From NCBI RefSeq assembly GCF_938039245.1, contig NZ_CALHVN010000025.1, positions 1 to 64,000 on the forward strand: a stretch of DNA of 64,000 nt, read 5' to 3'. The notes below the pieces were generated by a model, which was given only the letters and a program-made list of their open reading frames with translations, searched no databases and had not been told where the DNA came from. Position numbers and translations under genes: made by a program. Shown piece by piece: positions 43,218 to 52,286 of this stretch. The stretch comes from an uncultured Campylobacter sp. (GTDB lineage Bacteria > Campylobacterota > Campylobacteria > Campylobacterales > Campylobacteraceae). Position 1 is the first letter of the stretch. Every line of letters starts with the position of its first letter.

Positions 43218-44646
43218 CGAAGGCCTCGATGTCTGCGAGGTTTTGTTCGCTAAGCTCGAAAAACGCACTCGCGTCGATGTCGCGTACAGTTTTAAACACG
43301 GAGCTAACGGGCGGCAAATGCGAGTTTATCACGAGCGAGTCGGCGACGCCCCTTTGCTCGCTGGCAAAACAAGGCCCCATCAGGCAGATCGTGGGCGTGC
43401 GCACGCTATCTGCGACGTAGTAGTTGCCCGTGTCCGAGCTCGCGTAAAGCTGCATCTGCGAGAGATAAAACGGCAACTCCTCAAGTTTGATTTTATCTAT
43501 CAAAGAGATGATTTTTAGTTCGTTTTGGCCGAATTTTTTGACGTAAGTATCGCAAATTTGCGAGCTAAAATTTGACTCGTCGCTAATGCCCTTTTCGCTG
43601 TAAATTTGAGCTTTTGATTGCTTGCCGTTTGCATTATCGTATGCCGCCTTGCCTGTGTTTTTAGCTCTTAGGGGTGGCGCGCTATTTATGTTTTCGTCGC
43701 CGTTTTCGGCGGTTTGCTCTGCGTTTAAATTTAGCTTTTTATATGCGGAGTTTTGAACGGCAAATTTTACTGCGGCACAGCTTGCTTCGGTCTGATTTTG
43801 GGTATATGAAATTTGCTCCTCGTTTGCATTTTTAAGACCGCCGTAAATTTCGCTCGTATCGCTAGCCAAATCTGCACAAATTTGTCCATCGCCAGGATTT
43901 TTTGCCTGCTTTTGATCCGCATTTTCCGCGAGCAGGTTTTTTAGCAGAGTAGCCTCCTCGCCGACGCCGAAAATATAAACCTCGCAGTCAAATTTGGCGA
44001 AAATTTCAAAGATTTTTTCCCAAGTTTTTTTTGGCGGCGTTTTCATTTTATTACCCGCGCTTAGGCTCACGCCGATCTTAAATTTGCCGCTTTTTATTAG
44101 ATTTTCTTGCGGAACAACGAGCGGTTTTTGCAAGCATTTTTCATATTTTAGCTCGCTCTCGTCCAGCGTTTTTAGGTAGGTTAGTAGCGTTAGATCATTT
44201 AGAGTATGCGGCACTTTTTTCATACCGAGCGCCAGCAGGGCAAAGTCGCTAGATACCGCGTAGTGACGCACGACGACGATATTTTTAGCTAGCGTGCAGC
44301 GCGCCAAAAAAAGATTTAGGCTGTTTGGCATCAGTACGTAGACGCTCTCGTAGCCGCGCGAAAAAAGCCCAAGCGCGAGTCCTAGTTTTGAGGCCTTTTT
44401 ACGCCTTACGTCGTTTATCGTAAATATTTTTTCTATTCGCCGGTCGTGTTTTGCGAAGGCTAGATTTATCTCGTCGATTAGCACGTCAAATTTGCCCAGC
44501 TTTTCAAAGATCACGGCCGAGTTTGCGTAGTCGCCGATTTTAGCGGTTTGTATGAGTAAAATTTTGCCTTTTTCGCCTTTAAATTTTAGCTTTTTCATCG
44601 CAAAAAGATATGGGTAAATCAGTAAATATATGAGAAAATATATCAA
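43165..44646 (-). CDS. GT9-type glycosyltransferase with large insertion
   Basis: 493 residues. TTG start gives a hydrophobic N-terminus (MIYFLIYLLIYPYLF), with an internal Met at residue 17 as an alternative. KILLIQTAKIGDYANSAVIFEKL is a GT9-like opening, and the donor end LYASSDTGNYYVADSVRTPTICLMG is the family's S-D-T-G region with changes. Residues about 241-368 (DNA about 43543-43926) are a polar, repetitive insertion rich in Asn, Gln, Ala, Lys and Glu. Without it the length is normal. It sits between convergent operons. Confidence 0.72.
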   Translation of the reverse strand: MIYFLIYLLIYPYLFAMKKLKFKGEKGKILLIQTAKIGDYANSAVIFEKLGKFDVLIDEINLAFAKHDRRIEKIFTINDVRRKKASKLGLALGLFSRGYESVYVLMPNSLNLFLARCTLAKNIVVVRHYAVSSDFALLALGMKKVPHTLNDLTLLTYLKTLDESELKYEKCLQKPLVVPQENLIKSGKFKIGVSLSAGNKMKTPPKKTWEKIFEIFAKFDCEVYIFGVGEEATLLKNLLAENADQKQAKNPGDGQICADLASDTSEIYGGLKNANEEQISYTQNQTEASCAAVKFAVQNSAYKKLNLNAEQTAENGDENINSAPPLRAKNTGKAAYDNANGKQSKAQIYSEKGISDESNFSSQICDTYVKKFGQNELKIISLIDKIKLEELPFYLSQMQLYASSDTGNYYVADSVRTPTICLMGPCFASEQRGVADSLVINSHLPPVSSVFKTVRDIDASAFFELSEQNLADIEAFVKVRYISYLSREDNFLC

Positions 44647-44778
44647 AATTTAGACCTTTATTATTTATAGAATTTAGCCTAAATTTAGCATAAATTTATA
44701 AATTTACGGCCGGTTTTTGAGCGATTGCGAGTAAAATTTAGCCAAAAACCGCTTACTGGATTTTAATGATTTTATCGT

Positions 44779-44784
44779 TATAAT
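44779..44784 (+). promoter_or_regulatory. -10 box of the O-antigen ligase gene
   Basis: TATAAT in ATCGTTATAATGGGC. It includes the ATG of the longest reading frame (44783), so that start would lie upstream of the transcript; the ATG at 44810, after AAGGGAG, is better. Confidence 0.6.
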
Positions 44785-44809
44785 GGGCGTTTTAAAATTA
44801 AGGGAGAAA

Positions 44810-46153
44810 ATGACGAAGCTACAAAACCGCTTGCAAAACGCCGCCTTATACCTCGTTTGCGTTTTTATCGCCTGCGAGCATATCCCGCGTATGACGGCGG
44901 CGAAAAATATCTCGCTTTACCTCGCGCTCGTTTGCGCGATCTGGCTTTATTTTACCGATAGGACGCGATTTGCCGCAAGGGTTGGCGTAAATTTTAGCAT
45001 CTCTCGCACGCCAGCGTTTTGTCTTATCGCATTTACCTTTTACGCGTTTTTGATCTCGGCTTTTCCCTACGCGCCGCAGTTTGATTCGCTGGGCAACGCT
45101 GCGGGCGAGTTTGGGCGCGGATTTGCTTTTTTGCTCATCGTCTACGTCGCGGCAAACGGCGAGACCACTCAAGCAAAAGCCTTTTTTTACGCGCTGATAG
45201 CGGCCTTTGCGGTTATTAGCATTTACTACGCCGCGCCACTTTTTAGCGAATTTGAGAGGCTTGGCAACGCGAGCGAATTTGACGCGCGGGTCGTGCGCCG
45301 AGCGTATGCGGACTATGTGGATAGGTTTTTGCCTTTTGCGCTGGCGGGAGTTTTTATCTTTAGGCGACTTTGGGCGCGGGTTGCGTGCGGCGCGCTTTGT
45401 TTAGCGGCCGTCGGGCTTGACGTTTTGAGCGGCGTTAGGGGCAGCTGGGGCGCGATGCTGGTTTGTTTTGTTTTGTTTGGTTTTTGTTTGTATATCTTAG
45501 ACGGCGAGGCGAAGCGTAAATTTAAACTCTTTGCCGTTATTTTTGCCGTTTGCGTCGCGGGCGCGTCGGCGGCGGTTTTGAGTTCGCCCACGGCGATGTA
45601 TAAATTTTTGCAGATCGGGATAGTGAGCGAGGCAAATGTCGAAAACGAGAGTATGAGAGAGCGTATCGCGGGTGCGGGCTTTAGCTCGGGGCGCGATTTG
45701 ATTTTAAAGGAGCGCTTGCCGCTGCTTTTTGCTAGTCCGCGTGCGATAACTGGGCTTGGATACGGCAAGGAGCAGTATGACGCCTTTTTGCGTGACGAGG
45801 CGGACAAAGGCGCACATATCTCGATGATGCAGACGCGGCCAAACGGCGAGCGGTATTGGTTTAACGACGAGCCGTTTTTTATCGGGCACTACTACTACTA
45901 CGGCGCGGTCGGTACGGTGCTACTGCTTGGTGGTTTCATCTCTCTCTTGGCGTATTCGTTTAGGCATTTTTTACGCTCGCGCGAGCTGCTTTTTGCGGCG
46001 ATTTTTATCTCGCTTGCGTGTTATTTCGGCGTGCGCGGGCTGTTTGAGGCGATAAATTTACGCATACTTTATATGTTTTATATGCTAGGATTTTTCGTCT
46101 TACTGGCGGCAAATTCGCGGGCGGGAGCTAAAGGAGGCGGCGTTGAGCGTTAG
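44810..46153 (+). CDS. O-antigen ligase family protein (WaaL-like)
   Basis: 447 residues from the ATG after AAGGGAGAAA. Ten to twelve hydrophobic segments and a large periplasmic loop (about 270-370) containing RERIAGAGFSSGRDLILKERLPL and ITGLGYGKEQYD, in the style of WaaL/Wzy ligases and polymerases. It would join an undecaprenyl-linked glycan to lipid A-core. Followed by a polysaccharide deacetylase gene that overlaps its end. Confidence 0.8.
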   Translation: MTKLQNRLQNAALYLVCVFIACEHIPRMTAAKNISLYLALVCAIWLYFTDRTRFAARVGVNFSISRTPAFCLIAFTFYAFLISAFPYAPQFDSLGNAAGEFGRGFAFLLIVYVAANGETTQAKAFFYALIAAFAVISIYYAAPLFSEFERLGNASEFDARVVRRAYADYVDRFLPFALAGVFIFRRLWARVACGALCLAAVGLDVLSGVRGSWGAMLVCFVLFGFCLYILDGEAKRKFKLFAVIFAVCVAGASAAVLSSPTAMYKFLQIGIVSEANVENESMRERIAGAGFSSGRDLILKERLPLLFASPRAITGLGYGKEQYDAFLRDEADKGAHISMMQTRPNGERYWFNDEPFFIGHYYYYGAVGTVLLLGGFISLLAYSFRHFLRSRELLFAAIFISLACYFGVRGLFEAINLRILYMFYMLGFFVLLAANSRAGAKGGGVER

Positions 46154-46901
46154 CGTTTTGATGTATCATCACGTTTTAAAAAAGGGTGGATTTATCGCCT
46201 CTAGCGCGGAGGATTTTGCCTCGCAGATGCGGTTTTTGGCAGAGGCGGGCTACAAAACGCTTACGATGAGCGAATTTATCGCCTACAAAAAGGGCGAGCT
46301 AGCCGTGCCCAAAAAAAGCGTCCTCATCACCTTTGACGACGGCTGGAAGGATAATTACGTTTACGCCTACCAGGTCTTGCGCAAGTTTGGGCTACGGGCG
46401 ACGATATTTTTAGTGACGCAGTGGATAGAGCGCGCGAGCATGCGGCGGGGCGAGTTTATCGAGCTAACTCACTCCGAATACAAAAAAGCAGCGCCCCAGC
46501 GCCCGCAGGACGTATTTTTGAGTCTTAACGAGATAGCTGCGATGCGGGACGTTTTTGACTTTCACTCGCATACGCACACGCATTTTGACGAGTATTTCGG
46601 CGCGCTCTCGCCTGAGGAAAATTTCGCTCGGTGCCGCGAGTTTATGCGCGAAAATTTAGGCATCGAGGATAAAATTTTATGCTGGCCGCGCGGCAAATAC
46701 GACGAAAATTTGATGCGTCTAGCTAGGCAGGTGGGTTACGAGGCGTTTTTTACGACGCAGCGAGGCATAAACAGGCCTGACGGCGACCTATCTGCTATCA
46801 AGAGAATCGCCGCTAAAAAGGACGCCGCGTGGCTAAAGCGAACGCTTTTTATCTATCAAAACGACTTTTTGGGCGGGATATACTCAAAGATAAAAAAGTA
46901 A
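46143..46901 (+). CDS. Polysaccharide deacetylase family protein
   Basis: 252 residues, TTG start within the preceding gene's end. NodB-type motifs: MYHHVLKKGG, LITFDDGWKDNYVYAYQVLRKFGLRATIFL (catalytic/metal Asp pair) and FDFHSHTHTHFDEY (metal His pair), then CWPRGKYDENL. A metal-dependent de-N-acetylase acting on core or O-antigen sugars, by family. No signal peptide. Confidence 0.87.
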   Translation: MSVSVLMYHHVLKKGGFIASSAEDFASQMRFLAEAGYKTLTMSEFIAYKKGELAVPKKSVLITFDDGWKDNYVYAYQVLRKFGLRATIFLVTQWIERASMRRGEFIELTHSEYKKAAPQRPQDVFLSLNEIAAMRDVFDFHSHTHTHFDEYFGALSPEENFARCREFMRENLGIEDKILCWPRGKYDENLMRLARQVGYEAFFTTQRGINRPDGDLSAIKRIAAKKDAAWLKRTLFIYQNDFLGGIYSKIKK

Positions 46902-47018
46902 AATTTGGGTATTTTGACGAGTCTAGCTAAAAATTGGCCCAAATTTGAAAGGCGCGGAATAATGGGCTTAAATTCGCGCGGCGAGGTTTTTGCTCGCTTT
47001 GGCGTCTAAAGGATCGTG

Positions 47019-47777
47019 ATGAAATTTCGCAAACTTAAATTTAAAATGATAGCCGCGGCGCTACTTCTAGCGGCGATACTTTGTGCCGCATTTATCCGTA
47101 TAATCCCCGATTATTCCACTTCACGAGGCTTTGTGATAGTTTCTCTTTCCGACTACGACAAATACAAGCAAGGATACTGCCTCAAAGAGAATAGAATTTT
47201 ACCCAAAGAGGAGCTGTATAAAAAAGTGGGAGGAGCATATTTAGATAATAATGTAAAATTATACCAAATGATCGATGCTTATAGGTTGAAAACCTTCGGT
47301 AGTCTTTGGTCCAGTAGATATGAGGTTGCATACTATGAATTAGAAAATATAAATTTATCGAATTGTTTTGAAGTATTAGAAAAATATTATCAAGAGGGAA
47401 AAACGACCGAGCAGATACTGATGAAAGAATTAAAAGCTAAAAAAACCGATCCTAAAAAATATCTAAAAATATCTCCGGATGGCGTAAGCCTGGGGCTTGA
47501 TAGGCCGATAATTAGGATCGGCGGTGGTGATAAAGACGCTACAGGCACTTTGTTCCTTGATAAATTTGCTATATTTAACGGCAATTATATGCAATTTAAC
47601 CATTCGGAGTATCTGTGCGATACAATAAAAAATTTTAATATTATCAAGAAATACTATAAAGAGAGAAAAAATGCTGTAGCGGGAATAGGAAAAGGTTTTA
47701 AATTTGATAACTGCGGGAATTTAAATTATCCGCTGGAAAAATATTATTTGGGCGGTAGAGATATAGAGAGGCGCTAA
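47019..47777 (+). CDS. Hypothetical protein with N-terminal membrane helix
   Basis: 252 residues from ATG after AAAGGA (a GTG three bases earlier is possible). MKFRKLKFKMIAAALLLAAILCAAFIRII is a single membrane anchor or signal; the rest is polar and probably periplasmic, with several Cys (GYCLKEN, LSNCFEVL, EYLCDTI, DNCGN). From about 47200 the DNA is more AT-rich than neighbouring LPS genes, which suggests recent acquisition. Family unknown. Confidence 0.65.
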   Translation: MKFRKLKFKMIAAALLLAAILCAAFIRIIPDYSTSRGFVIVSLSDYDKYKQGYCLKENRILPKEELYKKVGGAYLDNNVKLYQMIDAYRLKTFGSLWSSRYEVAYYELENINLSNCFEVLEKYYQEGKTTEQILMKELKAKKTDPKKYLKISPDGVSLGLDRPIIRIGGGDKDATGTLFLDKFAIFNGNYMQFNHSEYLCDTIKNFNIIKKYYKERKNAVAGIGKGFKFDNCGNLNYPLEKYYLGGRDIERR

Positions 47778-47837
47778 AAGTTTTATAATAAACTTTATTA
47801 AAATTTTGAAATAAAAAATTTAGGAGACTCAAGATCG

Positions 47838-48309
47838 ATGAACGCAGAACAAAGATATAAATTTCACAGGGTAGCGAGATATTTGCTCGCTTAGCGGGTG
47901 GTTTTCTTGCTTGTTTGGCGGGCGGCGGGCGTGATTGGCTTAGTTTTGTAGGTAGGCAGCGGCTTTAATTTTGGCAGGTTTTGCCCTTGGATGGCGTGCC
48001 AAGAATCGCCGTTTTTATCGTAATATTTGCGATTTTGGCTTGCGCGCTGTTTTGGTATTTGTTTATCAGGTATAAAAACTTTAAGCCAAGCAAGCTGTTT
48101 GTAAAAAATCCGATCTTAGTTTGCTGCTTTTTGCGGTAGAAAATTTATCGCTCGGCGCTTTTTACGTCAGCTTTTTGGCGTGCTTGGCGGAGGGATATTT
48201 TTAGGGCGAGCAGGCTGCCAGCTGGAGCGTGGCGTTTGCATTTGCGTTCGCGCCCGTTTGTTTGATCGTTTTCGTGATCTCGTATGTGTTTAACGAAAAG
48301 AAAGCCTAG
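47838..48309 (+). pseudogene. Decayed small membrane-protein gene
   Basis: A good start (AGGAGACTCAAGATCG before ATG 47838) gives MNAEQRYKFHRVARYLLA and then TAG. Later fragments in different frames look like coding sequence for helical membrane segments: PRIAVFIVIFAILACALFWYL, LFVKNPILVCCFL, ASWSVAFAFAFAPVCLIV, VISYVFNEKKA-stop (48307). At least three stops or frameshifts are present, so the gene is broken. The original function is not recognisable. Confidence 0.55.
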
Positions 48310-48507
48310 GCGTCAAATTTAAGCGCCCAAATTTATAAAATCAAGAAGGTCAAATTTGACGGCCAGCGTTCAAATCAAATTTGACTTTACAAAATTTGAG
48401 CCGATAAATTTAATCGCCAAATTTGACCAAAGCTACCAAATTTACCGCTCGCGGCTCAAATTTGCTCGTAAAATTTAGCCAAAGCGGCCGCATTTTACAA
48501 AGTACGC
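48310..48507. other. Intergenic, AAATTT-saturated
   Basis: About 200 bp in which AAATTT/CAAATTTG occurs roughly every 15-20 bp. No gene or clear terminator. It separates the broken gene from the convergent minus-strand waa genes. Confidence 0.55.
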
Positions 48508-49596
48508 TTAGCTCTGGCTCAAATTTTCCCTGATTTTGCTTTTTATCGCCTCTAGCTCCTCGCCCTCAAATCTCATCAGCGTTCGCTCCACGCCGTGCTT
48601 TATCATCCCCTCTTTATCGCACGGCACGAAGTCCCAGTCCTTTTGAAACACCGCGTGCTTGCCCATAGTTTGGTTGCCGTTGCGCTGCGTGTAGCCGCTT
48701 TCGTTTAGATCGTTGTCCCACGGCCCCCACTCAAACGCTCCGCTAGGCCCAAACAGCGCGATCACGGGTACGTCGTTGGCCGCGGCTAGGTGCATGATCG
48801 CCGTATCTACGCCGATGAACATCGCAGAGTGCTTTGATAGCGCTGCGGTTTGTTTTAGGGTGAGTTTGCCGCCTAGATTTACGGGGCTAGAGGAGCACAG
48901 CGCCAGCACGTCGTCCAGCTTTTTTAGCTCGGCGTCGTTGTTATCGGCCGTTAGCACCACTCGCGCGCCCAGCCCCTCGCAAAAGTCGATGATATGCGCC
49001 ATAGTTTCGTCATCCGCGCACTTAAACATCCAGCGGCTAGTTAGGTGCACGTGGATAAATTTAGGCGGTAAATTTAGATGTCTGATGCACTCTGGATCAA
49101 AATACACGCTAACTCGCTTGCCGCTAGGCTCAAGCCCGAGCGCGGCCAGGGCGTCTAGATTACGATCCACTGTGTGGCGCAGGCCGCCTATTTTAGGGGC
49201 TTTGTGCGTTATTATTTTATTTACGGTCTTGTTTTTACCCTCAAAGCCCACGATGGTTTTGATTTTAGCGTATTTGGCGACGATGATGCCGCGGTCGCCC
49301 GTCGTGGTCTGCACGGCGATGTCGTATTTTTGCTTTTTGATAGCGCGGATAAACTTTAGCTCGCGCCAAAGTCGTTTGAAAAAGCCGACCTCTTTTATAT
49401 TTGCGCGGTCGTAAACGTGGATGTTTTGGATGTTCGGGTTGCCTTCGATCATCGCTTCCGTGCCCTTATTTAGCGCGAAATCTATCTGCGCGTCAGGGTA
49501 GATGCGGTGTAGGTTTTCGATGAGCGGAGTCGTGAGTAGCACGTCGCCGATGTTTCTAAATTTCATAACTAGGATTTTGATTTTTTTATCTTTCAT
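48508..49596 (-). CDS. LPS heptosyltransferase III-type (WaaQ-like, GT9)
   Basis: 362 residues from the ATG that overlaps the upstream stop in ATGA (a start 15 bp earlier is possible). IKILVMKFRNIGDVLLTTPLIENLHRIYP at the N-terminus is typical WaaQ, with FIHVHLTSRWMFK in the middle and FIGVDTAIMHLAAANDVPVIALFGPSG (about 255-281). Adds the third (branch) heptose. The C-terminal region holds GNQTMGKHAVFQKDWDFVPC. Last gene of the minus-strand waaC-lpxL-GT2-waaQ unit. Confidence 0.88.
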   Translation of the reverse strand: MKDKKIKILVMKFRNIGDVLLTTPLIENLHRIYPDAQIDFALNKGTEAMIEGNPNIQNIHVYDRANIKEVGFFKRLWRELKFIRAIKKQKYDIAVQTTTGDRGIIVAKYAKIKTIVGFEGKNKTVNKIITHKAPKIGGLRHTVDRNLDALAALGLEPSGKRVSVYFDPECIRHLNLPPKFIHVHLTSRWMFKCADDETMAHIIDFCEGLGARVVLTADNNDAELKKLDDVLALCSSSPVNLGGKLTLKQTAALSKHSAMFIGVDTAIMHLAAANDVPVIALFGPSGAFEWGPWDNDLNESGYTQRNGNQTMGKHAVFQKDWDFVPCDKEGMIKHGVERTLMRFEGEELEAIKSKIRENLSQS

Positions 49597-50357
49597 TTTA
49601 CGTACTTCCAAAATGTGTATTGCGCGTAAAGCCTTGCTATCACGTAGCCGCGCCAGCCCTCGCGCCAGCCGCCTTTTAGGAAAAATAGCTTAAAAAACGT
49701 CCACGCGGGATTTAAAACGGCCTTAAATTTGCTTGATTTTGCGCCGAGGCTTGAGTAGCGATTTTGTTTAGCGATAAACTGCTCGATGCTGTCGTAGGCG
49801 TAGTGCTTGAAGTGGTTTTTTAGCCTACCGATTTCATTTTTCAGAGCGGTTAAATTTGCGCCGTTTGCGGTGTTTGCTTGGATTTGTTCGCCCATTTTTG
49901 CCGCGCTTTTTAAAACGACCTTTTCGTGTATCTCGCGCCCGTCAAACTTCGCCAGTGTCCTATCAAAAAGCCTAACCGTGCAGTCCGGGTAAAGCCCCAT
50001 AGTGCGCACTTCTTTGCCGAAAAAGATATTTGCGCGGGCTACCTCGTACGCGCAAAACTCGGGTCGCTGTAAAACCCGCAAAATTTCCTCCCTCAGCGGC
50101 TCTAAAATCACCTCGTCGCTATCTAGCACGAAAACCCAGCGATTACGCGCTAGATCCACGCCTAGCTGCTTTTGCGCGCCAAATCCTCGCCATTTTTCTT
50201 TGTGAAATTTGACGTTTTTAAACCCAGAGCAAATTTGCTCCGTAGCGTCCTGCGAGCCGCTATCGACCACGACGACTTCATCTGCAAATTCGCAGCTTTT
50301 TAGCACCTCGGCGAGATATTTTTCGCTGTTAAGCGTGAGGATAACGACGCTTAGCAT
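49593..50357 (-). CDS. Glycosyltransferase family 2 (WaaE-like)
   Basis: 254 residues. Inverting GT2 domain: VVILTLNSEKYLAEVLKSC, VVVVDSGSQDATEQI, RGFGAQKQLGVDLARNRWVFVLDSDEVI (DxD-like DSD), then a C-terminal amphipathic region. Resembles WaaE-type core beta-1,4-glucosyltransferases. Overlaps the lpxL stop by 7 bp and waaQ by 4 bp, so the four genes are translated together. Confidence 0.88.
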   Translation of the reverse strand: MLSVVILTLNSEKYLAEVLKSCEFADEVVVVDSGSQDATEQICSGFKNVKFHKEKWRGFGAQKQLGVDLARNRWVFVLDSDEVILEPLREEILRVLQRPEFCAYEVARANIFFGKEVRTMGLYPDCTVRLFDRTLAKFDGREIHEKVVLKSAAKMGEQIQANTANGANLTALKNEIGRLKNHFKHYAYDSIEQFIAKQNRYSSLGAKSSKFKAVLNPAWTFFKLFFLKGGWREGWRGYVIARLYAQYTFWKYVK

Positions 50358-51247
50358 TTATAAATTTCCTCGTTAAAATGCTTAAAGCGTTTGTGAAACC
50401 AAAAGTACTCGTCCGGCTTCTCGCGTACGGCGGCCTCGGTGGCGTCAGCTTGCGCTTGCGTGGCCTTTAGTACGGCTTCGTCTTTGTCAAAATCTCTAAC
50501 GTCAATTGGCGGAAAAAAGCAAATTTCGCTGAGGTTTGCCCCTTTTTCGCGGATAAAGGCGGGAACGATGAGCGCGTCCGTTTTTTGCGCGAAAATGCTA
50601 ACCGCAGGCGTATGCAGGACCTTTCGTCCGAAAAATTTGACCTCTACGCCCTCGTCTTTTGCGGTGTTTTGATCGACTAGGATACCGACTAATCGGCGCG
50701 CCTTAACCGCTTTTAAAATTTGCTTGGCGCCGCCCATTTTATCGATGAGCTCGATATCAAAGCGGGTGCGGTTCGCCTCCAAAATGCGCTGCATGACCGC
50801 ACTATCAAGCGCGCGTCCGACGATGCTAACGCCTCCAAATTTCGCCGCCATCGCCAGCGAAAAGAGCTCCCACTGCCCGTAGTGCGCGGTTTGCACGATG
50901 ATCGGGCGGCCCGATGCGAGCGCGTTTTGAAAGATTTGCTCGTTTTTAAATTCGACCTTTTCTAGGATTTTTTCCTTGCTCGCGTTTTGGTTTTTTATAA
51001 AATTTACCGCAAATTTGGCGTAGTTTTGGTACGTGTCTTTGATGATTTGCTCTTTTTGCTCGGCCGTTAGCTCGCCCGCATAGGCGAAATTTAGATTTGC
51101 TCTGATGATTTTTGTGTGTTTGGCGTCAAATTTATAAAACAAAAACGCGATGAAATTTAAAAATGGATCAAGCAAAAACGCGGGCGTAACGGTAAAGATA
51201 AATTTAAAAAATCTATAAAGCCAAAGGTAAAATAAATCACGCATCAA
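50351..51247 (-). CDS. lpxL: Lipid A biosynthesis late acyltransferase (LpxL/HtrB)
   Basis: 298 residues. A membrane-anchor N-terminus is followed by the acyltransferase active site AHYGQWE (H-x4-E, about 121-127), and GILVDQNTAKDEGVEVKFFG (about 190-209), where substrate-binding residues lie. It transfers a secondary acyl chain to Kdo2-lipid IVA at the inner membrane. Sits next to waaC as in other Campylobacter. Confidence 0.92.
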   Translation of the reverse strand: MMRDLFYLWLYRFFKFIFTVTPAFLLDPFLNFIAFLFYKFDAKHTKIIRANLNFAYAGELTAEQKEQIIKDTYQNYAKFAVNFIKNQNASKEKILEKVEFKNEQIFQNALASGRPIIVQTAHYGQWELFSLAMAAKFGGVSIVGRALDSAVMQRILEANRTRFDIELIDKMGGAKQILKAVKARRLVGILVDQNTAKDEGVEVKFFGRKVLHTPAVSIFAQKTDALIVPAFIREKGANLSEICFFPPIDVRDFDKDEAVLKATQAQADATEAAVREKPDEYFWFHKRFKHFNEEIYKC

Positions 51248-52223
51248 GTAGCCTTTTTGCCGCGTTTGCGATAGTCTGCGGCGCTATATCTCGCACGCAA
51301 AAGTCGCTTTTGTCTATCTTTTTTGCGTCTATTTTTTTGCCTGCGTCTATGGTCAAATTTGCGGGCGTCGCGTAGGCGTTTCGCTCTGCTGGTCGGTTGC
51401 CAAAAAGCGTGATAGAGGGGCGATTTTGCGCCCAGGCGATATGCGTCACGCCGCTATCGTTGCCGATAACAAGGTCGCAGGACGAGATAAAATTTACAAG
51501 CTCTTTTAGGCTCAAATTTAGAGTTTTTGCGTTTGAGTTTTTTATCAAATTTAGAGCCTTTTTTTTCTCTTTTTCGCCGTTAAAGCAGACGAAAATTTCA
51601 TTTTGCGAATCGTCTAGCAGCGCGATAACATCGCCAAATTTATCGTAAATTTTACTCGGTTCGCTAGCAAAGGGTGCTATCAAAATTTTCTTTTTTGAGC
51701 TATCAAATTTACTTTGAGAAGCACTAAAACAAGGCTGTTTGGCTAAAATCTCATCCTCGCTAAAGCTAAACCCCAGAGCAAAAGCCGTAAGGCCCAAATT
51801 TCGCAATATGATATTTTGGGCGTAGTCGCAGTTAAATTTATGCCCGTAAAACAGTGCCGCGAGTGGCTCTTTCACGCTAAATTTATCAAATCCGTAGCTA
51901 TTTTTGCCAAGAAGCTTCGCAACCGCGGCGGATTTGAGAAGTCCTTGCAGGTCGATGACGTAGTCAAATTTGCCCTCCTGCTTAGCAGACGCGATCAGCT
52001 CCAAGCTTTTTTTGTATTCGCCGTTTTTTAGCGGTAGCGATACGACGCGCGAAATTTGCGGACAAAGGAATAAAATCTCGCTAAATTTAGCGTCGGCAAA
52101 CCACGTTATTGTCGCTTTTGGCAAGTACTTTTTGATAAACTGCAAAATGACTACCGCGTGGACGATGTCGCCCAGGGCGGAGAGCTTGATAACGGCGATG
52201 TTTGGGGCTGGGTTTTTATTCAT
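51237..52223 (-). CDS. waaC: LPS heptosyltransferase I
   Basis: 328 residues. IAVIKLSALGDIVHAVVILQFIKKYLP (GT9 start, with the ALGD-IVH motif of WaaC), YVIDLQGLLKSAAVAKLLG and CDLVIGNDSGVTHIAWAQNRPSITLFGNRP. Adds the first L,D-heptose to Kdo. First gene of the minus-strand operon; overlaps lpxL by 11 bp and is divergent from the exonuclease gene. Confidence 0.93.
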   Translation of the reverse strand: MNKNPAPNIAVIKLSALGDIVHAVVILQFIKKYLPKATITWFADAKFSEILFLCPQISRVVSLPLKNGEYKKSLELIASAKQEGKFDYVIDLQGLLKSAAVAKLLGKNSYGFDKFSVKEPLAALFYGHKFNCDYAQNIILRNLGLTAFALGFSFSEDEILAKQPCFSASQSKFDSSKKKILIAPFASEPSKIYDKFGDVIALLDDSQNEIFVCFNGEKEKKKALNLIKNSNAKTLNLSLKELVNFISSCDLVIGNDSGVTHIAWAQNRPSITLFGNRPAERNAYATPANLTIDAGKKIDAKKIDKSDFCVRDIAPQTIANAAKRLLDA

Positions 52224-52286
52224 TTATCGCTTTTATAAAGATTTTTAGCTATCATTTTAGGCAAAAATAGCTAAAAAAGGTTTGAA

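Noticed and set aside
48713..49414. 233-codon forward frame opposite the waaQ-like gene
   Set aside because: Shadow frame; Ser/Arg-rich composition and no family match, while the minus frame has clear GT9 motifs.
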